DNA of 64,000 nucleotides from Acidimicrobiaceae bacterium (lineage in GTDB: Bacteria > Actinomycetota > Acidimicrobiia > Acidimicrobiales > Aldehydirespiratoraceae): NCBI GenBank assembly GCA_009837445.1, contig VXTM01000009.1:1-64000 (forward strand), in the 5' to 3' direction. The notes under the pieces were generated by a model. That model was not told where the DNA came from, did no database searches, and was given only the letters and a program-made list of their open reading frames with translations. The position numbers and the translations under genes were made by a program. The first letter of the stretch is position 1. The number at the start of each line of letters is the position of its first letter. Below are positions 45,741 to 55,061 of this stretch, one piece after another.

Positions 45741-47141
45741 ATGGTGATCGAACTGGTTGAGCGGCTTGATGCGGCGGCCTCGGAGTTGCTCGCATGCCTC
45801 AAGGGTGGCGAGGCCTCCTCGGAGGAGCTGCTCGGGGTGCTGTCGGGGACCAGGGCGGTGAGCGGCAAGCTCGACACCGTGCAGGCTCTGGCTGCCGCGG
45901 GAGTGGCGGGCAGCCGTAACCACGGAGACGGCGGGGCTCATGTGCTTGCCGAGAGCACGGGAGTGTCCCGGCGCGACGCCCGCAATCAGGTCCGGACCAT
46001 CACGGCCATTGGCGAGATGCCCGCAGTGCGCGACGCGGTGGAGGATGGCCGGATGTCGGTCGCGAACGCCACGAAGCTGGCTGACGCGCTGGACAGGACC
46101 AGCGCCGCAGAGGTCGAGTCCGATGGCGAGTTGTTGGCCAAGGCGGAGTCGTTGCCGCCGGAGCAGTTCGCCAAGGAGGCCAAGCGGTGGACCGCTGAGC
46201 GCCAGGCCGATGATGGTGAGGCGGAGTACCGGCGGTTGCGGGCCCGGCGGGCGGTGCGGATGTGGAACGGCGATGACGGCATGGTGCATCTGTACGGGCA
46301 GTTCGATCCGGTGACCGGGCGCCGCATCCGCAACCGGCTCAACCGCGACGCCCACCGCCTGCTCGACGCCGACAAGAAGCACGCCCAAGCTGGAGGCGAG
46401 AAGCGTTCTCTGCAGCAGTGCATGGCCGACGCGTTCGAGAACATGACCAGCCACACCGCCGGCGGTGGTAAGCCCTTCGCCGACATTGCGCTGGTGGCCC
46501 GACTCGACGCCGACAGCGAGAAGTTGATGGTCTCTACCGCTGACGGTGACCCGCTTCCCGCTTCGGTGATCGAGAGGCTGGCGGGCGAGTCGTCGTGGTT
46601 CGGGTTGGTGCTCAGCGCCAAGGGCGTGCCCATGTGGAAGGGCCGCAACACCAGGAAGGCCACTGAGTCGCAGTTCCAGGCGCTGATGGCGCTCTATGGC
46701 GGTTGCTCAGGTTGCGGCGAGCCCGACGAGAACAAGGTGCACGCGCACCACATGGACCCCTTCGCATGCGGCGGCGGCACCGACCTCGACAACCTCATGC
46801 CGCTGTGCTGGGGCTGTCACGCCAAGATCCACGACCACAACTGGCAAGTCGTCGACGCCGGCGACGGCAAACACACCATCCGACCCCCCGACCGCATCCA
46901 CCACGGACCGGCGCGCCTACCCGACACCGCTCCCCTATTCGCCCCGGCCGATCCGGCTCACAGAACCGAGCCCCACCCGCCAGCCGCGCCCAGTCGCAAC
47001 GGCACCGGCGACGGAGAGTCCAGCGCCAGCGGTGCCGGCGACGGCAACAGGACCGGCCACAGCAGCAGGGCCGGCCCGACCGGGCCCCAAGCCGCCCGGG
47101 CCGCGTTACGCAAGGCGCGAGCCGCGCTTCTCCAAGCCTGA
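45741..47141 (+). CDS. DUF222/HNH endonuclease family protein (REP13E12-like)
   Basis: 466 residues from the ATG at 45741; an in-frame TTG at 45705 is part of the -35 box instead. The N-terminal DUF222 domain covers about 1-290. The HNH domain follows (about 320-375): CSGCGEPDENKVHAHHMDPF and LMPLCWGCHAKIHDHNW, with two CxxC pairs for structural zinc and the HH/H residues for metal and catalysis. A Pro/Gly/Ser/Arg tail ends the protein. The same architecture is encoded by the REP13E12 repeats of Mycobacterium tuberculosis. Here the gene is bracketed by two direct copies of an intergenic repeat, suggesting a small mobile or formerly mobile unit. Confidence 0.9.
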   Translation: MVIELVERLDAAASELLACLKGGEASSEELLGVLSGTRAVSGKLDTVQALAAAGVAGSRNHGDGGAHVLAESTGVSRRDARNQVRTITAIGEMPAVRDAVEDGRMSVANATKLADALDRTSAAEVESDGELLAKAESLPPEQFAKEAKRWTAERQADDGEAEYRRLRARRAVRMWNGDDGMVHLYGQFDPVTGRRIRNRLNRDAHRLLDADKKHAQAGGEKRSLQQCMADAFENMTSHTAGGGKPFADIALVARLDADSEKLMVSTADGDPLPASVIERLAGESSWFGLVLSAKGVPMWKGRNTRKATESQFQALMALYGGCSGCGEPDENKVHAHHMDPFACGGGTDLDNLMPLCWGCHAKIHDHNWQVVDAGDGKHTIRPPDRIHHGPARLPDTAPLFAPADPAHRTEPHPPAAPSRNGTGDGESSASGAGDGNRTGHSSRAGPTGPQAARAALRKARAALLQA

Positions 47142-47173
47142 GAAACATGCGGGTGGGCGCAATCGGTCGCCTT

Positions 47174-47287
47174 ACGGCGTGGTCTCTCCCGCTCTTGTTC
47201 GCTGCGCTCACGGGCCGCCCGAACCAGGAGACACCGTCCACGGCCTCGCCGGTGAGCCTGAATCACTCACCTATTCGCTCGGCCTCT
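47174..47287 (+). repeat. Intergenic repeat family, copy 3
   Basis: About 114 bases downstream of the DUF222-HNH gene. The core at 47188-47218 is identical over 31 bases to 17397-17427, and the copy ends in the shared GCTCGGCCTCT. Its 3' part also matches the diverged copy at 45526. No tRNA-like or tnp sequence is seen within it. Confidence 0.7.
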
Positions 47288-47299
47288 GAGCGATCCCGT

Positions 47300-47361
47300 C
47301 ATTTGAGGTTTGCGACGGCTGATTTAGGTTTGCTCGGAGCGATTTGAGGGTTGCTCGGAGC
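47300..47361 (+). repeat. Three degenerate 20-21 bp tandem repeats
   Basis: Units CATTTGAGGTTTGCGACGGCT, GATTTAGGTTTGCTCGGAGC and GATTTGAGGGTTGCTCGGAGC follow each other directly between repeat copy 3 and the end of the glycerophosphodiesterase gene. AT content is above the local level. Role unknown. Confidence 0.65.
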
Positions 47362-47372
47362 CGTCTGCGGGG

Positions 47373-48077
47373 TCAGGCGGAGTCGATGACGGCTCGGGCG
47401 ATGTCGGGGACGTCTGTGATGAGGCCATCGACGCCCATGGCCACAAGCTCCGCCATGCGGTCGGCATGGTTGATGGTCCACACGTTGACGGCCAGGCCGG
47501 CGTCGTGGGCCCGGCGCACGAAACTTGCGTCGCACATGGCGTCGAAGGCGTGCACAGCAACCATGTTGTGGGCGGTGGCCCGGGCCACCGCCTGGGCGGG
47601 CTGGACGATCCCGCAGATGAGCGCGGCGGGGATGGTCGGGTCGACGGCCCGCACTGCGTCGGCGGCGTCGACATTGAACGACGACACGATGGCACGCTCA
47701 GGACCGAGGTAGGCAGCGATGAGGCCGGCCACCGCGTCGGCCACGAGGTTCTCGCGGTCGTAGTCGGGATCGTCGGGGAGGTTCTTGATCTCGAGATGCA
47801 CACCCATTCCCTCGCACGCCTCGAGAGCCTCGGCCAGGCTGGGCACATAGCCGGGCAGCTCGTCGGCGTGGAGATGACCGATCCGCCTCCCGTCGGCCAG
47901 GTGGGCGTCGTGGTGGACGACCGCCACGCCGTCGGTGGTGCGGCGCACGTCGAGCTCCACCCAGTCGGCGCCGAGGTCGCGGGCCAGCCGGAACGCTTCC
48001 ACCGTGTTCTCGGGCGCAGCCTGGCTGGCCCCCCGATGCGCGATCACCGCTGCCACGAGGGTCAGTCTCGCAGACAT
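47373..48077 (-). CDS. Glycerophosphodiester phosphodiesterase family protein
   Basis: 234 residues from the ATG at 48075-48077 ([18 protein letters not shown]). GDPD barrel motifs: [18 protein letters not shown] (catalytic His and Arg), [19 protein letters not shown] (metal Glu/Asp and second His), HLEIKNL and VNVWTINH. No export signal is evident, so it probably acts in the cytoplasm on deacylated phospholipids, releasing glycerol-3-phosphate. Confidence 0.93.
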   Translation of the reverse strand: MSARLTLVAAVIAHRGASQAAPENTVEAFRLARDLGADWVELDVRRTTDGVAVVHHDAHLADGRRIGHLHADELPGYVPSLAEALEACEGMGVHLEIKNLPDDPDYDRENLVADAVAGLIAAYLGPERAIVSSFNVDAADAVRAVDPTIPAALICGIVQPAQAVARATAHNMVAVHAFDAMCDASFVRRAHDAGLAVNVWTINHADRMAELVAMGVDGLITDVPDIARAVIDSA

Positions 48078-48163
48078 CGACCGGCGCCGCGAACCGGACG
48101 GCGGGGCCAGGTTGGACCTACGATCCCTGTGACGACGGACCACTACCTACCGAGGTCGCCCCC

Positions 48164-49801
48164 ATGCAGCTCTCAGCCGCATCAGGACCGGTAAGCGTGC
48201 CCCTCCTGGACGAGACGATCCCGCAGAACCTGGCCCGCACCGTCGCCGCGCATGGAGACCGCGATGCGCTGGTGTCCGTCGAGCAGGGGCTGCGCTACAC
48301 CTACACCGAGTTCGCGGCCGAGGTCGACCTCCTGGCGCGGGGTCTGATGGCCATCGGGGTGGCCCAGGGCGACCGGGTCGGCATCTGGAGTCCCAACTAT
48401 GCCGAATGGGTGCTGATCCAGTACGCCACCGCCCGCATCGGGGCGATCCTGGTGACGATCAACCCGGCCTACCGGTCGTCGGAACTCGAGTATGTGCTCA
48501 ACCAGTCACAGATCTCGGTGCTGGCGGCGGTGGAGTCCTTCCTGACCAGCGACTACCGGTCGATGATCGAAGACGTTTGGGACCGGGTGCCGGCCGAGCG
48601 GGTGATCTACCTCCACACTGAAGGCTGGCGCGAGCTGCGGGAGGCCGCCGGCGCCGTGCCGGTCGAGCAGCTGGAGGATCGGACCGCACGACTCCAGCCC
48701 GACGATCCCATCAACATCCAGTACACCAGCGGCACTACCGGCTTTCCGAAGGGCGCGACGCTGAGCCATCGCAACATCCTCAACAACGGATTGTTCATCG
48801 GCGAGGCCTGCAAGTACACCGAACTGGACCGGGTGTGCATCCCGGTGCCCTTCTATCACTGCTTTGGGATGGTGCTGGGCAACCTGGCCTGCACCACCCA
48901 CGGCTCAGCCATGGTGATCCCCGCCGCCGGATTCGACCCGGCGGCCACGCTGAGGACCGTGTCCGGGGAGCGCTGCACCAGCCTCTACGGGGTCCCGACG
49001 ATGTTCATCGCGGAGTTGAGCGACCCCGACCTCGACAGCTATGACCTGTCGTCGCTGAGAACCGGGATCATGGCCGGCTCACCGTGCCCGATCGAGGTGA
49101 TGCGCCAGGTGGTGGACCAGATGAACATGAGCGAGGTGACCATCGCCTACGGCATGACCGAGACCTCCCCGGTGTCGACCCAGACCTCGGCCGACGACCC
49201 CCTGGAGAAGAGGGTGACCACCGTCGGACGGGTCCATCCCCACGTGGAGATCCGGATCGTCGACCCCGAGAGCGGCCGGACCGTGCCCCGCGGCACCAGC
49301 GGGGAGTTCCTGACCCGGGGCTACTCGGTGATGCTGGGCTACTGGAACGACCCGGAGCGCACCGCCGAGGCCATCGACGACGACGGCTGGATGCACACCG
49401 GGGATCTGGCGGTGATGGACGACGAGGGCTACGTGAACATCGTCGGGCGCATCAAGGACATGATCATCCGCGGCGGCGAGAACGTGTACCCCCGCGAGAT
49501 CGAGGAGTTCCTCTACAGCCATCCCGACATCCTGGAGGTCCAGATCATCGGGGTGCCCGACGCCCGCTACGGCGAGCAGATCATGGCCTGGGTCCAGCTC
49601 CGGGACGGCGCCACCACCAGCACCGACGACATCAAGGCCTTCTGCCGGGGCACCATCGCCCACTACAAGGTCCCCCACTACATCAAGTTCACCGACGCCT
49701 TCCCGATGACCATCACCGGCAAGATCCAGAAGTTCAAGATGCGCGAGCAGTCGATCGAAGAGCTCGGCCTCACCGAAGCGGCCGCGGCCCGCAGCGCCTA
49801 G
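48164..49801 (+). CDS. AMP-binding acyl-CoA synthetase
   Basis: 545 residues. Adenylate-forming enzyme motifs: [20 protein letters not shown] (P-loop, about 185-204), [13 protein letters not shown] (A5), [19 protein letters not shown] and [20 protein letters not shown] (A7/A8), and the C-terminal catalytic lysine region [14 protein letters not shown]. It activates a carboxylic acid, probably a medium- or long-chain fatty acid, to its CoA thioester. Electrons from beta-oxidation would pass to the Etf pair encoded nearby, though the genes are not in one operon. Confidence 0.94.
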   Translation: MQLSAASGPVSVPLLDETIPQNLARTVAAHGDRDALVSVEQGLRYTYTEFAAEVDLLARGLMAIGVAQGDRVGIWSPNYAEWVLIQYATARIGAILVTINPAYRSSELEYVLNQSQISVLAAVESFLTSDYRSMIEDVWDRVPAERVIYLHTEGWRELREAAGAVPVEQLEDRTARLQPDDPINIQYTSGTTGFPKGATLSHRNILNNGLFIGEACKYTELDRVCIPVPFYHCFGMVLGNLACTTHGSAMVIPAAGFDPAATLRTVSGERCTSLYGVPTMFIAELSDPDLDSYDLSSLRTGIMAGSPCPIEVMRQVVDQMNMSEVTIAYGMTETSPVSTQTSADDPLEKRVTTVGRVHPHVEIRIVDPESGRTVPRGTSGEFLTRGYSVMLGYWNDPERTAEAIDDDGWMHTGDLAVMDDEGYVNIVGRIKDMIIRGGENVYPREIEEFLYSHPDILEVQIIGVPDARYGEQIMAWVQLRDGATTSTDDIKAFCRGTIAHYKVPHYIKFTDAFPMTITGKIQKFKMREQSIEELGLTEAAAARSA

Positions 49802-49824
49802 AACGCTTCCTAGCCGGTCGACGG

Positions 49825-51426
49825 CTAGCCGATCGGGGCGGCGGCGGGGCGGCGCGGGACGGAGACGTCTATCACGGTGCCGCGGGGCGGCTCGTCCGAT
49901 GCGGCCTTGATGGTGATCGAGCCGCCGAGGTCGTGCACCACGAAGCTGCGCACGATGGTGAGGCCGAGCCCGGCGTCGCGATCCAGCGAGAAGCGGTCGG
50001 GCACACCAGGTCCGTCGTCCTTAATCCGCATGGTCAGCGTCGTGGCCGTGCCGGCGAAACGCACCTCGACGAGCTTGGCCGGCCCGGCCGGCGGGCCGGC
50101 GTGCTGGAAGGCGTTCTGCACCAGTTCCACCAGCACCACGGCCAGCGGCATCGCCGTCTCGCCGTCGATCTCGCCGACGGCGCCGTCCACCCGGATCTTC
50201 AGGGGACGCCCAGCCGGCGCCAGCCCCTCCTCGACCAGGCGCAACAGCGGGCCCACGATCTCGTCGAAGTCGAGGTCCGAAGTGGTGTCGAGGGACAGGT
50301 GCTCGTGCACCATGGCGATGGACGAGATGCGCCGCACCGAGCTCTCCACCGCCACTTTGGCCTCCGGGCTGGCGAGGCGGCGGGCCTGGAGTTGCAGGAG
50401 TGAGCTGACCGTCTGGAGGTTGTTCTTGACCCGGTGGTGGATCTCGCGGATGGTGGCGTCCTTCGACAGGAGCAGCTGGTCGTGGTGTCGGAGCTCCGAC
50501 ACGTCCCGCAACAGCGCGACCGCTCCGCTGACCCGGTCATCGGCCACCAGCGGGTAGGCCCGCATCACCACCACGATCCCCTGCCCGGCAGTGAACTCGG
50601 CCACCGTGGAACGCCGCCTCCAGAACGAGCGCCGGACGACGGTGTCGTCCAGCCCGAGGTCCCCGAGGCGGCATCCCGGCACCGGACGCATCACGCCCAG
50701 ACGGTGCAGGGCGCTGCGGGCATTGGGCGAGGCGTAGGTGATGCGGCCCTCGCGGTCGAGCACCATCACGCCGTCGCCGACGCGGGGCTCGCGGAACTCG
50801 CCCACCCGCTCGACCCAGTCGTACGGGAAGGCACCGTCGGCGATCATCTGGGCGAAGCGGGCGTACAGCCCGCGGTAGATGGTCTCCAGCGGGTTCTCGT
50901 GGCGGATCGGGGCCGGCGCGGCCTCGCGGGCCAGCACCGCCACCGGCAGGTCCCCGCAGCGAACCGGCACGTAGTCCACCACACGGCGCCGGTCGCGCAG
51001 CGCCAGGCTGCCTTCCTCCTCCACGACCGTGTCGTCGCCGATGACGGAATGGGAGCCGACCTCGGCTATCTCCGCCTCGCCGGCCTGGCCGTTGTCGATG
51101 GCGGCCCGGAGCCACGCCGACGCCGGGCCCGGGACGAGGGCGCCGACCGGGTCGACGAGATGGACCGTGGGACCGGTATTGGCCCGAGCGTGGGCCAACA
51201 CCACAAAGTCGCCGTCGGAACTGGTGGCGGACCGGCCCGGCTCTCCGTCGTCGCCAACGGCGACAGTGGCCGGATCGAACCCCCCGGTGCAGGGTGCGTA
51301 CAGCAGCAGGTCGCCGAAGGACAGGTCGGCGAGCGGCGCCCACGAGGCGACGAGCCGGTGCAGGTGGTCGATGGAGCGCTCGTCGAGCGCGGTTCCGGCC
51401 CGGGCCAACTCCGCGAGACCGACCAC
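49825..51426 (-). CDS. pdtaS: Sensor histidine kinase, PdtaS-like
   Basis: 533 residues, soluble. N-terminal GAF-like domain (about 1-290, beginning MVGLAELARAGTALDE), a PAS-like region (about 215-315, including GVMVLDREGRITYASPNARS), then a HisKA_2 dimerisation domain with the phosphoacceptor in EIHHRVKNNLQTVSSLLQLQ (about 326-345) and an HATPase domain (VLVELVQNAFQHAG; IKDDGPGVPDRF; GLGLTIVRSFV). In mycobacteria PdtaS signals to the RNA-binding antiterminator PdtaR; no pdtaR is seen in this window. Confidence 0.92.
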   Translation of the reverse strand: MVGLAELARAGTALDERSIDHLHRLVASWAPLADLSFGDLLLYAPCTGGFDPATVAVGDDGEPGRSATSSDGDFVVLAHARANTGPTVHLVDPVGALVPGPASAWLRAAIDNGQAGEAEIAEVGSHSVIGDDTVVEEEGSLALRDRRRVVDYVPVRCGDLPVAVLAREAAPAPIRHENPLETIYRGLYARFAQMIADGAFPYDWVERVGEFREPRVGDGVMVLDREGRITYASPNARSALHRLGVMRPVPGCRLGDLGLDDTVVRRSFWRRRSTVAEFTAGQGIVVVMRAYPLVADDRVSGAVALLRDVSELRHHDQLLLSKDATIREIHHRVKNNLQTVSSLLQLQARRLASPEAKVAVESSVRRISSIAMVHEHLSLDTTSDLDFDEIVGPLLRLVEEGLAPAGRPLKIRVDGAVGEIDGETAMPLAVVLVELVQNAFQHAGPPAGPAKLVEVRFAGTATTLTMRIKDDGPGVPDRFSLDRDAGLGLTIVRSFVVHDLGGSITIKAASDEPPRGTVIDVSVPRRPAAAPIG

Positions 51427-51447
51427 CGGCGCCCCTCTTTAGGCCTC

Positions 51448-51675
51448 TCAGCCGAACCCGATGGGGTTGGATCCCGGCGGACCCATCTCCACGTGGGTGA
51501 GGCGCGACGACGCCACCGCGATCTCCCGGCCCTTGTCGTCGGTCAGCCAGAGCACCGCAGCCTCACCTCCGAGGGCGGCTTCCACCGAAGCCTTGACGGC
51601 CTCGCGGTCGCTGCCGTCGGGAAGGGTCACCGTGATCGGCTGGGCATTGTCGGCGATTCCGATACGAAGCTCCAC
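51448..51675 (-). CDS. DUF3107 family protein
   Basis: 75 residues, complete. MELRIGIADNAQPITVTLPD at the start and ASSRLTHVEMGPPGSNPIGFG at the end are the signature ends of the actinobacterial DUF3107 family. Function unknown. It is encoded on the same strand between mrp and the PdtaS-like kinase gene. Confidence 0.93.
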   Translation of the reverse strand: MELRIGIADNAQPITVTLPDGSDREAVKASVEAALGGEAAVLWLTDDKGREIAVASSRLTHVEMGPPGSNPIGFG

Positions 51676-51736
51676 GCTCTTCTCCTTGGCTGCTGGGTTC
51701 TTGGCTGTGCCGTCGCGGGCTGCCGGTCCTGTTGGC

Positions 51737-52876
51737 TCAGACGATCTTCAGCTCGGGATGGGTCCTCTTAGTGGGGCCGTGGGCCTCGATCCAGTCCGCC
51801 ATCGCCACGAACACCCTCGAAGCCTCAGAGCCGGGATCCACCGCCATTATGGGCCGGCCCTGGTCGCTGCCCTCGCGCAGCGGGATCGTCATCGGCACCT
51901 GGCCGATCAGCTCGACATCGAGCCGGCGGGCCAGCTCCGCGCCCCCACCCGAGCCGAACAGCGGGTAGCGCTTTCCGTCGTCACCGGTGAACCACGACAT
52001 GTTCTCGATCACGCCTCGCACACCGATGTTCACCTTGGTGAACATGAACGCCGAGCGTTGGGCCACCTTCTGGGCCGCGGGGTTAGGGGTGGTGACCACA
52101 TAAGCCTCGGCCCGGGGCAGGAACTGGGCCAGCGACAGGGAGATGTCGCCGGTGCCCGGCGGAAGGTCCACCAGCAGGAAGTCGGGATCGTCCCAGAAGA
52201 CGTCGGTCAGGAACTGCTCGAGAGCCTTGTGCAGCATCGGCCCCCGCCAGATCACCGGCTGGTCCTCCTGGGCGAAGAAGCCCATGGAGATGCACCGGAC
52301 GCCGTGCACCTCAGGCGGCACGATCATGTCGTCGATCACTACCGGGGCCCGGTCCACGCCCAGCATCCGGGGGATGGAGAACCCCCACACATCGGCGTCC
52401 ACCACTGCGGTCGAGCGTCCCCGGGCGGCCAGGGCGATGGCCAGGTTGGCGGTCACCGACGACTTCCCCACCCCGCCCTTGCCCGAGGCGATCAGCAGGG
52501 TGCGGGTGGCGTTGCCCGGTTCGGCGAAGGGGATGGCCCGGCCCTCGGCGTGCCCGTGAGCGGGCCCGCTGCCCGCGGTGGCCGCCGGGTTCCCGTGCAG
52601 CTTGGTCCGCAGCTCCGCCCGCTCGGCGTCGGTCATGACCGTGAAGTCCAGCGTGACCGCGGCGACGCCGTCGAGAGCCAGCAGGGCGTCGGTCACCCTG
52701 CTCTGGATCTCGCTGCGCAGCGGGCAGCCGGCCACCGTTAGGGCGATGCTCACATCGGCATGGCCTCCGTCGAGGGTGACGCCGCGGTACATGCCGAGGT
52801 CGACGATGCTGCGATGCAGCTCGGGGTCCTCCACCGGTCGGAGGGCCTCGATCACCTCCGCTTCCGTGACGGCCAC
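51737..52876 (-). CDS. mrp: Mrp/NBP35-family iron-sulfur cluster carrier ATPase
   Basis: 379 residues. An N-terminal MIP18/DUF59 domain (about 1-90; ALRPVEDPELHRSIVDLGM, VAGCPLRSEIQ) is fused to a ParA/MinD-type ATPase with deviant Walker A ASGKGGVGKSSVTANLAIAL, DADVWGFSIPRMLG, and DFLLVDLPPGTGDI. The usual CxxC of Mrp near ENMSWF is replaced by ENMSWFTGDDGKRYPLFGSG, as in some actinobacterial relatives, so cluster ligation would differ. It delivers Fe-S clusters to apo-proteins in the cytoplasm. Confidence 0.94.
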   Translation of the reverse strand: MAVTEAEVIEALRPVEDPELHRSIVDLGMYRGVTLDGGHADVSIALTVAGCPLRSEIQSRVTDALLALDGVAAVTLDFTVMTDAERAELRTKLHGNPAATAGSGPAHGHAEGRAIPFAEPGNATRTLLIASGKGGVGKSSVTANLAIALAARGRSTAVVDADVWGFSIPRMLGVDRAPVVIDDMIVPPEVHGVRCISMGFFAQEDQPVIWRGPMLHKALEQFLTDVFWDDPDFLLVDLPPGTGDISLSLAQFLPRAEAYVVTTPNPAAQKVAQRSAFMFTKVNIGVRGVIENMSWFTGDDGKRYPLFGSGGGAELARRLDVELIGQVPMTIPLREGSDQGRPIMAVDPGSEASRVFVAMADWIEAHGPTKRTHPELKIV

Positions 52877-52966
52877 GGGCGTAGGCTAACGGCGTGTCCA
52901 TAGTGCCCCTCAAGGCGGCGGCCAGCGACGTCGGGCGGGCCGCCCAGGACGGCTCGTAGCAGATTG

Positions 52967-53443
52967 ATGCTGCACCTGGTCCGTCACGCCGATGCGGGCA
53001 ACCGGGGGGCTTGGGTCGGCAACGACTTCGAGCGCCCGCTGGACGACCACGGACAGATGCAGGCCGAGGCCATCGGCGCCGCGCTGGCCGAGCGGCCGGT
53101 GCGCCGGATCCTGTCGAGCCCTTACGTGCGCTGCGTGGACACCGTGGTGCCGCTGGGGCGGGTTCTGGGGCTGCCGGTCGAAGCCTCGGACGAGCTGGCC
53201 GAGGGATCCTACGTTGCCGAGGCTCTCGAACTGATGGGTTCGCTGGCCGCGGCCGAGGGCGACTCGGTGCTCTGCAGCCACGGCGACGTGATTCCAGGAG
53301 TGCTGTGGGTGCTGGCCCAGTACGGGCTGGAGATTCCCGATCGGGGCCGGTGCAAGAAGGGCTCCATCTGGGAGCTCGAGGTGGTCGACGGCCGGATCGT
53401 CGCGGCCACCTACCGCCACCCCCGAACCTTCGGAGCAGCCTGA
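52967..53443 (+). CDS. SixA-like histidine phosphatase
   Basis: 158 residues from the ATG at 52967 (a TTG codon precedes it in frame). Motifs: LHLVRHADAGNRGAW (phosphohistidine), LSSPYVRCVDTVVPL (Arg), and VLCSHGDVIPGVLW (second His). Short phosphatases of this type act on phosphohistidine proteins or small phosphoesters. No strong ribosome site is visible. Confidence 0.88.
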   Translation: MLHLVRHADAGNRGAWVGNDFERPLDDHGQMQAEAIGAALAERPVRRILSSPYVRCVDTVVPLGRVLGLPVEASDELAEGSYVAEALELMGSLAAAEGDSVLCSHGDVIPGVLWVLAQYGLEIPDRGRCKKGSIWELEVVDGRIVAATYRHPRTFGAA

Positions 53444-53449
53444 CGCCGA

Positions 53450-54031
53450 TCAGGCGGTGTACTGGGGAGGTCGGGAGAAGACGTCCTCCAGCAGCGGGAC
53501 GAAATCCCCCATCGGAAGGTCGTCGTAGGTGGGGTCGAAGCAGTTCTGGTCGTAGGAGGCGCAGAAGTCGACGCAGCGGTCGTAGTGGGGAGACTCCGCG
53601 TAGCGCTCACGGGCGTGGCGGTCGCCACCCAGGTGGTGGAAGTAGTAGTAGCCCTGGAACAGCCCGTGATGGCGCACGACCCATTCCGTCTCCTCGCTCA
53701 CGTAGGGGGCGACTATGGCGGCCGCAACGCCGCTGTGGTTGTCGGGGGCCAGCACGTCGCCGATGTCGTGCAGCAGGGCGGCCACGACGAATTCGTCGGA
53801 CTCCCCGTTGCGCAGCGCCCGGGTGGCGGACTGGCGGCAGTGGCGCTCCCGATCGATCTGGTATCCGAGGGTGGGGCCCTCCAGCAGCCTCATCACCGAG
53901 AGCAGGTGACCGACGAGCGTCTCGCGGCCGTGGCTCTCGAAGATCTTGCTGAGCTGGGCGTAGTCCTCGACGGTCCCGTCGGCCATAGCGGTCCAACTGA
54001 CGGTGAAGGTGTCTGTCGGCGTGTCAGCCAT
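53450..54031 (-). CDS. HD-domain protein, PhnZ/TmpB-like oxygenase candidate
   Basis: 193 residues from the ATG at 54029-54031, with GGAGGGG upstream. Metal residues: His in RERHCRQSATRA, HD in AALLHDIGDVLAPDNHSG, and later His pairs in WVVRHHGLFQGYYYFHHLGG. The C-terminal FDPTYDDLPMGDFVPLLEDV and the spacing resemble diiron HD oxygenases of the PhnZ/TmpB type that cleave aminophosphonates, but ordinary phosphohydrolases share part of the pattern. It is divergent from a LysR gene with a perfect inverted repeat between them. Confidence 0.75.
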   Translation of the reverse strand: MADTPTDTFTVSWTAMADGTVEDYAQLSKIFESHGRETLVGHLLSVMRLLEGPTLGYQIDRERHCRQSATRALRNGESDEFVVAALLHDIGDVLAPDNHSGVAAAIVAPYVSEETEWVVRHHGLFQGYYYFHHLGGDRHARERYAESPHYDRCVDFCASYDQNCFDPTYDDLPMGDFVPLLEDVFSRPPQYTA

Positions 54032-54139
54032 CTCGTGGCGTTCCCCTCCAATGCGAGCACGGCGGTTGGCCTGTCCCCCATTCAAGCCGACGCGAGAGCC
54101 GCGAGCGAGACCATGACGGCTGCGAATCCTCAGCCTGTG

Positions 54140-54158
54140 CATAAGAATCGCTTATGAT
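54140..54158 (+). promoter_or_regulatory. LysR-type operator and promoter
   Basis: Perfect inverted repeat CATAAG-AATCG-CTTATG (54140-54156), containing the T-N11-A pattern bound by LysR-family proteins. The right arm overlaps a TATGAT -10 box (54153-54158) six bases before the lysR-type ATG at 54165, so this gene is probably leaderless and autoregulated. The site also lies upstream of the divergent HD gene. Confidence 0.7.
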
Positions 54159-54164
54159 TAGACG

Positions 54165-55037
54165 ATGATCTTCTCCGGTCCCGAACCGCCGCTTCACCTG
54201 CTGAGGACCTTCGAGGCGGCCGCCAGGCACTCGAACTTCACCCGGGCCGCTCACGAGCTCGCTGTCAGCCAGCCCGCGGTTAGTCAGCAGATCCGCATGC
54301 TGGAGCGGATGCTCGGCCGGGTCTTGTTCGAGAGGAGCGGGCCCTCGGTGCGGCCCACCGAGGACGGTCGCCAGCTGGCCACCGCCGTGGCCGACGGTCT
54401 GGCTCGCATCGAGCACGGCCTGGGACAGATCCGGGCGCGAGCGCATGACAACTGCCTGGAGGTGAGAGCCAACAGCACCTTCGTGACCCGGTGGCTGCTT
54501 CCCCGGCTGCCCGCCTTCCTGGATGAGCATCCGGAGGTCGAACTCGACCTGACGACGAGCTACTGGGCCGAGCCGCCTCTCGCGACCGGCGCGCCGGTGC
54601 ACATCGACTTCGGTCCGGTCGGGGAAGAAGCGGAGCTTGTGGTGGGGCCCCAGAACCTGCTGGCCGTTGCCCGGCCCGAAATCGCGTCGGAGATCACCGC
54701 CCCGGCGGACCTTGCCAACGCGACGCTCCTGGAGGTCGTCGGCGGGGACGGCTGGCAGCACTTCCTCTCAGGCTTCGACATGACACTGGAGCCCTGGCCC
54801 CACACCCACCGGTCGATGACCTTCCTGCACATGATCGATCTGGCCTGGATGGGCAGAGGCGTCGCCCTCGTCCACGAAATGGTTGTCGAGGATCTCCTCA
54901 AGCGCGGCGAGCTGGCGGTGGTGGCGGAAATGGTGCGCCCATCGCGCGAGCACTACTACCTGGTGACCCCGGCGGCCCGGCGGCTGAATCCGGCCGCGGC
55001 CGCCTTCTTGAGCTGGCTCCGCTCGTTCCGCCGCTGA
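54165..55037 (+). CDS. LysR family transcriptional regulator, GcvA-like
   Basis: 290 residues. N-terminal winged helix: PPLHLLRTFEAAARHSNFTR and AAHELAVSQPAVSQQIRMLE (about 9-48). The effector domain begins about residue 95 (LEVRANSTFVTRWLLPRL) and includes LEVVGGDGWQHF, MIDLAWMGRGVALVHEMV. GcvA-type LysR proteins usually control the gene divergent from them, here the HD-domain gene. Confidence 0.93.
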   Translation: MIFSGPEPPLHLLRTFEAAARHSNFTRAAHELAVSQPAVSQQIRMLERMLGRVLFERSGPSVRPTEDGRQLATAVADGLARIEHGLGQIRARAHDNCLEVRANSTFVTRWLLPRLPAFLDEHPEVELDLTTSYWAEPPLATGAPVHIDFGPVGEEAELVVGPQNLLAVARPEIASEITAPADLANATLLEVVGGDGWQHFLSGFDMTLEPWPHTHRSMTFLHMIDLAWMGRGVALVHEMVVEDLLKRGELAVVAEMVRPSREHYYLVTPAARRLNPAAAAFLSWLRSFRR

Positions 55038-55061
55038 ACCCCGACCGCACTGGCCGGGCGG

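Noticed and set aside
52894-52959. 21-codon GTG-started frame between mrp and the SixA-like gene
   Set aside because: Too short, no ribosome site, no recognisable sequence; could be a remnant but cannot be supported.
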